Source: Acidobacteriota bacterium (GTDB lineage: Bacteria; Acidobacteriota; Blastocatellia; RBC074). Taken from it: 37,957 bases of DNA. Each line of letters starts with the position of its first letter. The stretch's first letter is position 1. The DNA is taken from assembly GCA_022072205.1 (NCBI GenBank), contig JAJVID010000140.1:1-37957 (forward strand), in the 5' to 3' direction. The notes under the pieces were generated by a model. It saw only the letters and a program-made list of their open reading frames with translations, did no database searches and had not been told where the DNA came from. The position numbers were made by a program, and so were the translations under genes. Positions 19,216 through 27,240 of this stretch are shown here, piece by piece.

Positions 19216-21309
19216 ATGAAGACCTCACGTTTTGCAATCCTCCTGTCGCTCCTCGCAGCATTCGGCATTTTGACTGGCAGCCAGTTTAGCTCATGGATCG
19301 CCAGCGCCAGATCAGAAAACAGAACCGTCCATAACCTTCCACAAGACATCCGCCAAAAGGCTTTGAGAAAGCTCTCGCCGTGGGTGATGGAAAAAACAGC
19401 CAATGGAGAAGAGGCTGAATTTTTGGTCGTGCTCGCGGATCAGGCTGACTTGAGCCGAGCCGATTCGCTTGAAACAAAAGAAGAGAAGGGCCGATATGTG
19501 TTTGAGACGCTGTTAGCGAAGGCGCGCGATACGCAACCCCGGCTGCTCGGCTGGCTGGATGAACGCAAGATCGAACACAAGCCGTTTTACATAGTCAATG
19601 CGATTCTGGTCAAAGGCTCGCGTGACGTCGCGCTTGAACTTGCCGTGCGGGAAGACGTCGCGCGCATCGAAGGCAATCCGCAACTGCGGGGAATCCAACC
19701 CGTCAGTGTTGATGATAACGGCGCGGCGAACCTGTTTGAGCAACAACCGCTGATTGAACCGGGAGTCAATTACATTCGCGCGCCTGAGGTCTGGGCGCTT
19801 GGGTTCACCGGACAGGGCATAGTCATCGGCGGTCAGGACACGGGCGTGATGTGGGATCACCCGGCCTTGCAGAAACAATATCGTGGATGGGATGGCGTCA
19901 GCGCCAATCACGATTACAACTGGCACGACAGCATTCACAGCCAGGGAGGCGCCTGCGGGTTCGATTCAAAAACGCCTTGTGATGACAATAATCACGGCAC
20001 GCACACTCTGGGATCAGCGGTGGGGGCCGACGGCGCCGCTAATCAGATCGGCGTTGCGCCTGGATCGAAGTTCATCGCCTGTCGGAACATGGATCAAGGC
20101 AACGGCACGCCCGCGACATACCTTGAATGCTTTGAATTTTTCCTCGCGCCATATCCCGTCGGCGCAGCGCCTGCGCAGGGGAATCCGTCGAAAGCCCCGG
20201 ACATCACTACAAATTCGTGGAGTTGCCCTCCGTCCGAAGGCTGTTCGCCCGACACTTTGAAATCGGCGGTCGAAGCCCAGCGGGCCGCCGGCATCATGAC
20301 TGTGGTCTCCGCCGGCAACGAAGGCAGGAACGGATGTTCGTCAGTGGCTGATCCACCCGCTCTTTACGACGCCAGCTACAGCGTCGGGGCCTTCAGCGCG
20401 AGCACCGGCGAGATCGCGTCTTTCAGCAGTCGCGGGCCTGTGACAATTGACGGCAGTAATCGCGTCAAGCCGGACATCACGGCTCCCGGCGTCAGCGTGC
20501 GTTCAGCGATTCGTGGCGGCGGCTACGTCAGCTTGAGCGGGACTTCGATGGCGGCTCCGCATGTTGCGGGCGCGGTCGCATTGCTCTGGTCTGCGCGTCC
20601 TGATCTTCGCGGCAAAATTGATTTGACCGAAAACATACTCAACGAATCGGCTGTGCGCGTTGAAACCACCGATTGCGGCGCAGGCGGCCCGCAGAACAAT
20701 GTTTACGGCTTCGGGCGGCTGGACGTGAAAGCCGCGCTTGATTTGGCCGCGACGGCCATTTCGCCCACTGATCAGCAATTCGGCATTCGCGGCGGCGCAG
20801 GCAGGATTGAAGTCAAAGCTCTGGACGGCGTGAAATGGCGCGCCATCAGCAATGATTCATGGATCACCATCGTGTCTCCGAACAACAGCGGCGTCGTAAA
20901 CGGCGTAGGCGCGAGCACGGTTGATTTCACTGTCGCCGAAAACAAAAGTCCCGACGCTCGCAAAGGCGCAATGATGATCGCGGGCCGCATCGTGACCATC
21001 ACTCAGCCCGGCGCGGCCCCGCTTTACGCTGTCTCAGGACGCGTTGCGAACAGCGCCGGCGTCGGCATAGGCGGCGTCGCGATCATATTCACTCGTGTCT
21101 CAGGCGGAGGAGACTTGCCATTCGAAGTTGAAACCGACGATAACGGCAACTGGTCGCAGAAGGGATTTGAACCTGGCTCTAACTACCGCGTCAGCGCGGT
21201 CAGGAGCCGTCAAGCATTCTTGCCGTCTTCGCTCGATTTCAGTTCGGCGAGCAACACTCTGAATTTCACCAGCGTTGGCCGCCGCGTCATTTTAAGCATT
21301 CCGCAGTAA
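19216..21309 (+). CDS. Secreted subtilisin-like serine peptidase (S8) with C-terminal BACON-like and carboxypeptidase-regulatory-like domains
   Basis: 697 residues. A signal peptide (about residues 1-32) and an inhibitor-like propeptide (about residues 60-165) precede the catalytic domain. The triad is Asp208 (GGQDTGVMWDHP), His260 (NNHGTHTLGS) and Ser444 (SGTSMAAPHVAGA), with the oxyanion-hole Asn at residue 333 (TTNSWS). This matches the bacillopeptidase F branch of subtilases. Residues about 513-605 (ISNDSWITIVSP, ending VTITQPG) resemble a BACON-type beta domain, and about 607-695 (YAVSGRVANSAGVGIGGV) a carboxypeptidase-regulatory-like beta sandwich; both may bind carbohydrate or the envelope. 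The peptidase is exported and probably degrades extracellular protein. The Sua5 gene starts four bases after its stop. Confidence 0.92.
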   Translation: MKTSRFAILLSLLAAFGILTGSQFSSWIASARSENRTVHNLPQDIRQKALRKLSPWVMEKTANGEEAEFLVVLADQADLSRADSLETKEEKGRYVFETLLAKARDTQPRLLGWLDERKIEHKPFYIVNAILVKGSRDVALELAVREDVARIEGNPQLRGIQPVSVDDNGAANLFEQQPLIEPGVNYIRAPEVWALGFTGQGIVIGGQDTGVMWDHPALQKQYRGWDGVSANHDYNWHDSIHSQGGACGFDSKTPCDDNNHGTHTLGSAVGADGAANQIGVAPGSKFIACRNMDQGNGTPATYLECFEFFLAPYPVGAAPAQGNPSKAPDITTNSWSCPPSEGCSPDTLKSAVEAQRAAGIMTVVSAGNEGRNGCSSVADPPALYDASYSVGAFSASTGEIASFSSRGPVTIDGSNRVKPDITAPGVSVRSAIRGGGYVSLSGTSMAAPHVAGAVALLWSARPDLRGKIDLTENILNESAVRVETTDCGAGGPQNNVYGFGRLDVKAALDLAATAISPTDQQFGIRGGAGRIEVKALDGVKWRAISNDSWITIVSPNNSGVVNGVGASTVDFTVAENKSPDARKGAMMIAGRIVTITQPGAAPLYAVSGRVANSAGVGIGGVAIIFTRVSGGGDLPFEVETDDNGNWSQKGFEPGSNYRVSAVRSRQAFLPSSLDFSSASNTLNFTSVGRRVILSIPQ

Positions 21310-21313
21310 TCAA

Positions 21314-22264
21314 ATGGTGAAGACCAAACTCACACAGTCTCCGTCAATTGCGGCTCGTTTCATCCAACACGGTGAAATCGTCGCCTTCCCGACTGAGACT
21401 GTTTACGGGTTGGGCGCGAACATTTTCAACGAAGCGGCCATCAAAAAAATATTTCTCGCTAAAGGCCGCCCCGCCGACAACCCGCTAATCGCGCACATCT
21501 GTGACGCTTCCCAGCTTGAACAAGTCACGAGTGGAATTCCTGCTGACGCCGCAAAACTGATCGAAGTTTTTTTTCCAGGCCCGCTGACGCTGATTTTGCC
21601 GAAGAATGAAAAAGTCCCGCTTATGGCTACGGCGGGCTTGAATACCATCGGAGTACGTATGCCGAAGGATTCGATCGCGCGGCAATTCCTGCGCGCCTGC
21701 GCCGTGCCCGTTGTCGCTCCTTCGGCGAATTTATCGGGCCGCCCAAGCCCGACGACGTGGCAAGCGGTCAGAACCGATCTGGACGGCCTCATCAGTTGCA
21801 TTCTCAAAGGCGACCAGACAAAGGTCGGTCTGGAATCAACCGTAGTTGATTGCACGAGCGATAAGCCGATCATTTTGCGCGCCGGCGCCGTCACGCTTGA
21901 ACAGTTATCGAAAGTTATCCCTGAAACCGAAGTCTCAACCGAAGCTGGCGTCGTCGCTCCCAAAAGCCCGGGGATGAAATACCGTCATTACGCTCCCAGG
22001 GCGAAAGTCATCCTCACACCCTTTCCTCAGTACACGGTTCCCTCGGACACATCGGCCTACATCGGACTCGACGCGCCGTTTCATCCCGCCGCCTTCAAAC
22101 GAGTCCTCATCTGCAAAAGTGTTGAGGAATACGCGCACGAGCTATTCCATTTTTTCCGCGAATGCGATAAGGAAGAGGTCGAAACGATCTACTGTCAAAC
22201 TGTCAGCGAAGAAGGATTGGGGCTGGCATTGATGGATCGCATCAAAAAGGCCGCGCACGGTTGA
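21314..22264 (+). CDS. L-threonylcarbamoyladenylate synthase, Sua5 type
   Basis: 316 residues, the two-domain Sua5 length. The N-terminal YrdC domain (about residues 8-205) has GEIVAFPTETVYGLGANIF, the substrate-binding KGRPADNPLIAH, and SANLSGRPSPT. The C-terminal part (about 215-316) beginning with SPGMKYRHYAPRA is the Sua5 domain. The enzyme makes threonylcarbamoyl-AMP from threonine, bicarbonate and ATP for the t6A37 modification of ANN-decoding tRNAs. It starts four bases after the subtilase stop and so is probably translated from the same message, an odd pairing of a housekeeping enzyme with a secreted peptidase. The family name is secure; tsaC versus sua5 as symbol varies. Confidence 0.93.
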   Translation: MVKTKLTQSPSIAARFIQHGEIVAFPTETVYGLGANIFNEAAIKKIFLAKGRPADNPLIAHICDASQLEQVTSGIPADAAKLIEVFFPGPLTLILPKNEKVPLMATAGLNTIGVRMPKDSIARQFLRACAVPVVAPSANLSGRPSPTTWQAVRTDLDGLISCILKGDQTKVGLESTVVDCTSDKPIILRAGAVTLEQLSKVIPETEVSTEAGVVAPKSPGMKYRHYAPRAKVILTPFPQYTVPSDTSAYIGLDAPFHPAAFKRVLICKSVEEYAHELFHFFRECDKEEVETIYCQTVSEEGLGLALMDRIKKAAHG

Positions 22265-22309
22265 CGCTTTCGGGGGAACGCATAGCGGCGCGGCATTCAA
22301 CAACGCAAA

Positions 22310-23254
22310 ATGAGAGATGACCATTTTACCTTCAACGCCGATGACGGCATGGGCATATTTGTCTATTGCTGGCGGCCTGATGTCGGAATCGGCAAGGCGG
22401 CGGTTCACATCGCGCACGGACTGGCGGAACACGCTGGCCGTTATGAGCGTTTGGCCGAGGCGCTGACTTCCAGCGGCTACATTGTCTACGCGAACGATCA
22501 TCGCGGACACGGGCGAACGGCGCGGGCGGCGGAAGACATCGGCTATTTCGGCGATGTGGATGGCTGGAACTGTGTCGTGAAAGACCTCGGCGCGATGTGT
22601 AGCGCGGAGAAAGAAGAGAATGGCGATCTGCCGCTGATCCTGTTCGGTCACAGCATGGGTTCTCTGATGACCCAGCAGGCGATTTACGAATACCCTGATC
22701 TCTTCGACGCCGCAGTGATGTCAGGCCCCAACGGAACGGTCTCGCCGCTGGTTCATTTCGGAAAAGCGATTGCGAAATTTGAGAGGCTGCGACTGGGCCA
22801 ACGCGGCAAAAGTGATTTGATCAATCGGATGTCTTTCGACGCCTTCAACAAAGCCTTCAAACCGAATCGCACGGCGTTCGACTGGCTCTCGCGCGACGAA
22901 GCCGAAGTGGATAAATACATCGCCGACCCGTTGTGCGGTTTTATGGCCTCGATCCAGTTGTGGGTTGATCTGCTCGCCGCGATCACCGAGATCGCAAAGC
23001 TGGAGAACCGCGCGAAAATTCGCCGCGATCTGCCGCTCTATCTGTTTTCGGGAATGGATGACCAGGTCAACGAAGAGGGGCGAGGCTGCGCAGTTCTGGC
23101 CGAAAGCTATCGCCAGATAGGATTAAAGAATGTCAGCTACAAAATCTATCCGCGAGCGCGTCACGAAACGCTCAACGAAATCAACCGTGATGAAGTGACT
23201 CTGCATTTGATCGAATGGATGGATGCGGTCGTGACTTTATTCGGGAAGAGATGA
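22310..23254 (+). CDS. Alpha/beta hydrolase, monoacylglycerol lipase/lysophospholipase-like
   Basis: 314 residues without a signal peptide. The HGLAEHAGRYERLAEALTS and ANDHRGHGRT blocks near residues 36-69 are typical of monoglyceride lipase/PldB-type hydrolases. The nucleophile is Ser115 in GHSMGS, and the acid and histidine are probably the Asp in GMDDQVNE and the His in RARHETLNE. It probably cleaves monoacylglycerols or lysophospholipids in the cytoplasm. It sits 45 bases after sua5 and ten bases before the Xaa-Pro peptidase gene, so it is likely operonic. Confidence 0.87.
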   Translation: MRDDHFTFNADDGMGIFVYCWRPDVGIGKAAVHIAHGLAEHAGRYERLAEALTSSGYIVYANDHRGHGRTARAAEDIGYFGDVDGWNCVVKDLGAMCSAEKEENGDLPLILFGHSMGSLMTQQAIYEYPDLFDAAVMSGPNGTVSPLVHFGKAIAKFERLRLGQRGKSDLINRMSFDAFNKAFKPNRTAFDWLSRDEAEVDKYIADPLCGFMASIQLWVDLLAAITEIAKLENRAKIRRDLPLYLFSGMDDQVNEEGRGCAVLAESYRQIGLKNVSYKIYPRARHETLNEINRDEVTLHLIEWMDAVVTLFGKR

Positions 23255-23264
23255 GGAGACCACG

Positions 23265-24728
23265 ATGTTTAATCGAATCGGATTACTGTCGCTGTTGCTT
23301 GTTTCGCTTTCTGCCCTTGCATTGGCGCAGGAAGGTTTCTCGCTTTTCACCACTGATTTCCCGCCGGAGGAATTCGCCGCGCGCCGCGCGGGCATTTACA
23401 AAACCATCGGCGAAAATGGACTGGCGTTGATTCAGGGAGCGCCGAATCCCGCAGGCTACACTCGATTCCGCCAGTCGAACGAATTCTATTATCTTTGCGG
23501 CATTGAATCGCCACACGCTTACCTGCTGCTCGACGGGGCGGCGAAACGCGCGTCGCTGTACTTGCCGCACCGCAACGAAGCGCGTGAACGCGCCGAAGGC
23601 AAATTGCTCTCGGCTGAAGATGTGGACTTGATCAGGAAGCTCAGCGGCGTTGACGCGGTCTACGGATCGGATTTGCTGGTCGAGCATTTGGCGCGTGCGG
23701 CTCGCACGCACGGGCGGGTTGTCTTCACGCCGTTCAGCCCCGCTGAAGGTTTTGCAATGAGCCGCGATCTGGCCTTGCGCGTGATCGGAGATTACGCCGC
23801 CGACCCGTTCGACGGACGTCCGTCACGCGAAGGCGCGTTTATTCAATCGCTGCGCGCCCGCTTCCCGCAATTTGAAGTGCGAGATCTTTCGCCCTCGCTC
23901 GATAATCTACGGTTGATCAAGAGCCAACGTGAAATCGCGTTGATCAAAAAAGCTACGCGATTGGGGGGACTGGCGCTGATGGAAGGCATGCGTTCGACCG
24001 AGCCGGGCATTTACGAGCACGAACTGGATGCGATGGCGAAATACATTTATTACCGCAATGGAGCGCAGGGCGAGGCCTATTATTCGCTGATAGCCAGCGC
24101 GAGCAACGCCTGGTATCCGCACTACAACGCGGGCAAACGGCGGATGGAAGACGGAGATTTTCTGTTGATGGATTTCGCTCCCGACGTCGGATATTACATG
24201 AGCGACGTGACACGGATGTGGCCTGTGAACGGCAAATTCAGCCCCTGGCAGCGCGAGTTGTACGGATTTTACCTGGCTTGTTACAAAGCGATCCTGAAAG
24301 CGATTCGTCCGGGCGTGACAGCGCAGGTGATCAAGCATGAAGCCGCCGCCGAAATGGAGCGCGTCCTCGCCTCGGCGAAATTTTCAAAACCGGCTTACGA
24401 ATCGGCTGCGCGCAATTTCGTCGCCAACTACAAGCAATCGGCCAGTAACCCGCGCGGCGGCCTGGGCCATTGGGTCGGAATGTCCACGCACGATGTGGGA
24501 TCGGACGCTGGCCCGTTGCGCGCGGGAATGGTCTTCACGATTGAGCCTGCGCTGACTGTGCCTGAAGAAAAGATTTACATCCGACTCGAAGATTTGATTG
24601 TGATCACCGAAACCGGCAAAGAAGTGGTTTCGGATTTTGCGCCAATGGACGTTGATGAAATTGAAAAGTTCATGAAGGAACCGGGAATGCTCCAACGCTA
24701 TCCGCGTGACCGCGAGAACAAGCCTTAA
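23265..24728 (+). CDS. Exported M24B aminopeptidase (Xaa-Pro aminopeptidase type)
   Basis: 487 residues. GAGGAG overlapping the previous stop precedes the ATG. The N-terminus is a signal peptide (LLSLLLVSLSALALAQ). An aminopeptidase P N-terminal domain (about residues 30-180) is followed by the pita-bread domain with its five metal ligands visible: the Asp in LLMDFAP, the Asp in MSDVTR, the His in GHWVGMSTHD, the Glu in FTIEPAL and the Glu in IRLEDLIV. It removes N-terminal residues before proline using a binuclear metal site, here in the periplasm or outside. Together with the subtilase three genes upstream it could finish the breakdown of extracellular protein. Confidence 0.9.
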   Translation: MFNRIGLLSLLLVSLSALALAQEGFSLFTTDFPPEEFAARRAGIYKTIGENGLALIQGAPNPAGYTRFRQSNEFYYLCGIESPHAYLLLDGAAKRASLYLPHRNEARERAEGKLLSAEDVDLIRKLSGVDAVYGSDLLVEHLARAARTHGRVVFTPFSPAEGFAMSRDLALRVIGDYAADPFDGRPSREGAFIQSLRARFPQFEVRDLSPSLDNLRLIKSQREIALIKKATRLGGLALMEGMRSTEPGIYEHELDAMAKYIYYRNGAQGEAYYSLIASASNAWYPHYNAGKRRMEDGDFLLMDFAPDVGYYMSDVTRMWPVNGKFSPWQRELYGFYLACYKAILKAIRPGVTAQVIKHEAAAEMERVLASAKFSKPAYESAARNFVANYKQSASNPRGGLGHWVGMSTHDVGSDAGPLRAGMVFTIEPALTVPEEKIYIRLEDLIVITETGKEVVSDFAPMDVDEIEKFMKEPGMLQRYPRDRENKP

Positions 24729-24750
24729 AATGAAAGCTGTTTTTGTCAGA

Positions 24751-24788
24751 TGGCGTGAGAGCCTCTGTCGGGCTTGGCGCTCACGCCA
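24751..24788. terminator. Bidirectional stem-loop between convergent genes
   Basis: TGGCGTGAG (24751-24759) and CTCACGCCA (24780-24788) form a perfect 9-bp stem in the 74-base gap between the Xaa-Pro peptidase and the SH3 protein, which point at each other. No long T run follows on either strand. Confidence 0.55.
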
Positions 24789-24802
24789 CCGTATTGCTTG
24801 AG

Positions 24803-25318
24803 CTAATCCAGGTACCTGCGGCTCACCCATCCTTCCTGCGGCCCTTGGGCCGTTTCCACGAGGACTCTGGCCCAGGTTTCGCCATTGTTATCCGTTTGGT
24901 AATCCCCCAAAAGCGATACCCACCAGTCTTCAGGTAACAGGTAGGTGGCCACATAACCTACTCCTGGGCCTTCCCGCAGGTACAGGCTATCAACAGCGAC
25001 ACGCGCCTGGGTTGCGCCTGGAATTTGTGATTGACCCTGGTTTATGCCTCTGAATATCTGCTGCCCTGTGATAGCGCGACTTATGCTCAACTGGCTGATG
25101 TCAATACCGCTCTCTTTCAGATAAAGAAGCACTCCTCCAACCACCAGCACGATAAGCAAGAGGAGAACTAAAAAGTTGGCGCCTTGACTGCTTTTAGACT
25201 TGTCCTTCTCAACATCGTGATCCGGCGGGAATTGATAAACCATCGGTCCGTAAACATAGGCTGGGTTCTGAAAGCGCTTCGATTCTTTCGAGGCGCCATC
25301 GTTTGCGCCTTGCGACAT
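24803..25318 (-). CDS. Single-span membrane protein with bacterial SH3 domain
   Basis: 171 residues from the ATG at 25318, which has GGAG seven bases upstream; the in-frame GTG two codons earlier is too close to that site. A charged cytoplasmic N-terminus of about 45 residues is followed by one membrane helix (NFLVLLLLIVLVVGGVLLYL). A low-complexity stretch and a C-terminal bacterial SH3 (SH3b) domain of about 70 residues come next, with VDSLYLREGPGVGYVATYLL and EGWVSRRYL as the recognisable first and last strands. SH3b domains often bind cell-wall peptides, which suits an exported C-terminus. Function is otherwise unknown. Confidence 0.75.
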   Translation of the reverse strand: MSQGANDGASKESKRFQNPAYVYGPMVYQFPPDHDVEKDKSKSSQGANFLVLLLLIVLVVGGVLLYLKESGIDISQLSISRAITGQQIFRGINQGQSQIPGATQARVAVDSLYLREGPGVGYVATYLLPEDWWVSLLGDYQTDNNGETWARVLVETAQGPQEGWVSRRYLD

Positions 25319-25621
25319 ATTCACTCTCCTGTTTTGGAATGAGACCTGTATCGGGAATGCTGTTTCGGTTTTTGGGGAGGGATTTTTTCCGCGCGCGTCG
25401 AATCAGCGGGTTATTTGGGAGCGATTTTAAGGTCGGAATTACGTTGTCAGGATGAGGCGATACTATCACACGGCCAGGAGATTTTCTGCTCAATCTAGCT
25501 GTCTGTTTTGAATAGGCGATGGATTAAATAAGCGCGACAGATCGAGATTCGCAAAGGCTCCTGATCTGCCGCGCTTATTTAATTCATCGCCTGCCATTGC
25601 TATTGGCGAAGAATGCTCTCT
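25319..25621. other. Intergenic region between SH3 and DUF4384 genes
   Basis: No coding frame here is convincing. The right half is dominated by a large hairpin (25514-25592). The left half holds the ribosome-binding site of the SH3 gene, and no clear promoter hexamers were found. Confidence 0.5.
25514..25592. repeat. 79-bp near-perfect inverted repeat
   Basis: Thirty-base arms at 25514-25543 and 25563-25592 match at 28 of 30 positions, with a 19-base loop. The core of each arm is ATTAAATAAGCGCG or its complement. It begins 30 bases beyond the DUF4384 stop in the direction of transcription. It is much longer than an intrinsic terminator needs and has no T tail, so a mobile hairpin, a palindromic repeat or an mRNA-stabilising end are alternatives. 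Confidence 0.85.
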
Positions 25622-26530
25622 TCACTTGCGTGTCTGTGGTCTTGCCCGGCTATAACGCAAGCCGACTTTAACCAGCAACGGCGCGCCGGGTTTAACTGCG
25701 ACACGGTAAATCGTCTGCGGCCCCGGATCATCCTGCGTGAGCTGCCGCGTTGAGTTTGCGCCCGCTTCCTGCTCAGCCTTAGTCCACGCTTTCCCCGCGC
25801 CGCCAGTCATCTCGAATTTCTCGGTCAGAGCGCTCCATTGTTTTTCCCATTGCTCAACCTGCTCGTTTGCAAGCTGCAACGGCTTTTCGCCGATGGCGAG
25901 TCCTTCGATTGGCTGCGGCGTGACGATCACAGTCAGCAATTCGCCCGTCTGGTCGGGGCGGGTCTGCTTAAGTGTGAAGAAGTTCGGGCGATCTTCCTGT
26001 CCCGGAATTTCGATGATATGTCCCGGCGCGACCTGATTGTCGCCATTGTGCGTCCGCGATGTCGGGAAGATCAGGTAAGGCTCGCCCGTCGCGCCGCTGG
26101 CATATTGCTCACGGTCAATCACGTACAGATAACCGGCTCGTGGAGACTCAAAACTGAACCTGATACGTTCGCCCATGCGCAAAGGAGTGTTGGATTCAAT
26201 TCGCTCGGGCGTCCATTCTTCGGTTTCGTTATCGTGATGGACGATGATCCTGGCTCCGCCATCAGCGGCCCTGGACGAGCGCAACCGCCATACGGTAAGC
26301 CCCAGTTGCGCCTTATCAGGCGAATCTGACGGCCTGGCTTTCGGATTGTTGGCGCGCGCCGCGGACTTCGAGCCAGCGGGCCTGTAACTTGCCCTTCTGG
26401 CCGAGGCCCCCGCTGATTTAGCCGGACGCGATTTCACGAACTCTTCGGGTATTATTTGCCGCGTGCCTCCGTCTTGAACGAAGGCGAAGAGACAAAATGC
26501 GAATGGCAATATCGAAACAAAGCCGGTCAT
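25622..26530 (-). CDS. DUF4384-domain exported protein
   Basis: 302 residues. AGGAGGGA lies about eight bases before the ATG. A short hydrophobic N-terminus (FVSILPFAFCLFAFV) looks like a signal peptide. Residues 30-75 are a basic, Ala/Ser/Pro-rich linker. The region from about 75 to 200 has the DUF4384 pattern, with MGERIRFSFESPRAGYLYVIDREQ, GEPYLIFPTSR and PGHIIEIPG. DUF4384 is a beta-rich domain often found with caspase-like, kinase or FlgO-type partners in Acidobacteria and Myxococcota. No enzymatic motif is visible. Its promoter region matches that of the HTH gene upstream (see promoter entry), so the two are probably co-regulated. Confidence 0.8.
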   Translation of the reverse strand: MTGFVSILPFAFCLFAFVQDGGTRQIIPEEFVKSRPAKSAGASARRASYRPAGSKSAARANNPKARPSDSPDKAQLGLTVWRLRSSRAADGGARIIVHHDNETEEWTPERIESNTPLRMGERIRFSFESPRAGYLYVIDREQYASGATGEPYLIFPTSRTHNGDNQVAPGHIIEIPGQEDRPNFFTLKQTRPDQTGELLTVIVTPQPIEGLAIGEKPLQLANEQVEQWEKQWSALTEKFEMTGGAGKAWTKAEQEAGANSTRQLTQDDPGPQTIYRVAVKPGAPLLVKVGLRYSRARPQTRK

Positions 26531-26765
26531 AAAAATTTCCCTCCTGATTTTACAAACGGAAATTGAGAGGGATGTCCCTCAAACTTTTGGCGACGCGACA
26601 AATTTTTCGACGCGATTCTACCCGATCAGGAGTGATTGCCGAAGACGGCGGCAAACCTGCGCGCGCGGCCCTGATCCGTAAGGGTTGTGTGTGACCGGCG
26701 CGCAAGTTTGCCGTTGCGAAAAACCGGAGGGTGATTGATCAACTTCTGGTGGGGCGATCACCTCA
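26531..26765. other. Gap between the DUF4384 and HTH genes, with stem-loop
   Basis: GGCAAACCTGCGCGC (26650-26664) and GCGCGCAAGTTTGCC (26698-26712) pair at 14 of 15 positions, 54-116 bases beyond the HTH-gene stop, and may end its transcript. A palindrome GAGGGA-TG-TCCCTC at 26567-26580 overlaps the DUF4384 promoter motif. Confidence 0.6.
26553..26584 (-). promoter_or_regulatory. Shared leader motif (copy 1), upstream of the DUF4384 gene
   Basis: On the minus strand the sequence reads GTTTGAGGG-N14-TTCCGTTTG, then eight bases, GGAGG, nine bases and ATG. Both nine-base blocks and all spacings up to the ribosome-binding site recur before the HTH gene. The 23-base block-to-block distance suits -35 and -10 elements of an alternative (possibly ECF) sigma factor; paired operator sites are the other possibility. 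Confidence 0.6.
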
Positions 26766-27098
26766 TCATTTGTTTGCCGAATTGCGGCGCGGGAGTCTGT
26801 CGGTGGTCGAATCCAGTTCGTCCATCTTCTTTGACAGCGATCTGCCGCAGATCAACACTTCGCCGTCTGGCATCTCGGTAAAATGCAGGCCGCCTTCTTC
26901 AATCCAGCGGTAAATGATGCGGCGGCTGCATTGACAGATAGTGGCGGCTTTCTCAGCGGCGATCATCTTGACCTCTTCGCGACAGACCATACACATCGTC
27001 GGGGCATCTTTCCGGGTCATCATGCGTGGAGCCGTATCAGCCGCCGAATTGCTCATCAGATTGGTTTCGTAGAGATGATTCGTCCGATAGGCGGTCAT
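26766..27098 (-). CDS. Small helix-turn-helix (excisionase/MerR-like) DNA-binding protein
   Basis: 110 residues from the ATG at 27098, chosen because GGGAGG precedes it by eight bases. Residues 44-80 (IAAEKAATICQCSRRIIYRWIEEGGLHF) form an excisionase-type winged helix-turn-helix, with the following wing MPDGEVLICGRSL. A Cys-x-x-Cys pair (Cys36, Cys39) lies just before it, with Cys55 and Cys57 inside the first helices, which suggests metal or redox sensing, although no full metal site can be proved. It is separated from rho by the rho terminator and lies 235 bases before the DUF4384 gene, with which it shares its leader. It may regulate itself and that gene; this is inference. Confidence 0.72.
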   Translation of the reverse strand: MTAYRTNHLYETNLMSNSAADTAPRMMTRKDAPTMCMVCREEVKMIAAEKAATICQCSRRIIYRWIEEGGLHFTEMPDGEVLICGRSLSKKMDELDSTTDRLPRRNSANK

Positions 27099-27119
27099 AA
27101 ACTTTTCCTCCCATTTGCT

Positions 27120-27151
27120 CAAACGGAAGGCCGCGCCGAATCCCCTCAAAC
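27120..27151 (-). promoter_or_regulatory. Shared leader motif (copy 2), upstream of the HTH gene
   Basis: GTTTGAGGG-N14-TTCCGTTTG on the minus strand, then eight bases, GGAGG, eight bases and ATG. The N14 spacers of the two copies are unrelated, so the blocks themselves appear to be selected. It starts directly after the T run of the rho terminator. Confidence 0.6.
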
Positions 27152-27152
27152 T

Positions 27153-27207
27153 CAAAAACAAAAAACCAGCCTTGCCGGCGAGCCGAAGCCGCACAGTCTG
27201 GCTGGTT
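27153..27207 (-). terminator. Intrinsic terminator of rho
   Basis: On the minus strand AACCAGCC and GGCTGGTT (complements of 27200-27207 and 27164-27171) pair around a GC-rich inner region and are followed by TTTTTGTTTTTG. This is a classic factor-independent terminator, 34 bases after the rho stop. Confidence 0.85.
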
Positions 27208-27240
27208 GATTGTTTACGTTTGACGAGTTGTGTGATTCGG

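Noticed and set aside
25209..25493. Minus-strand 94-codon frame overlapping the start of the SH3 gene
   Set aside because: It overlaps the better-supported SH3 protein in another frame, has no domain and no ribosome-binding site.
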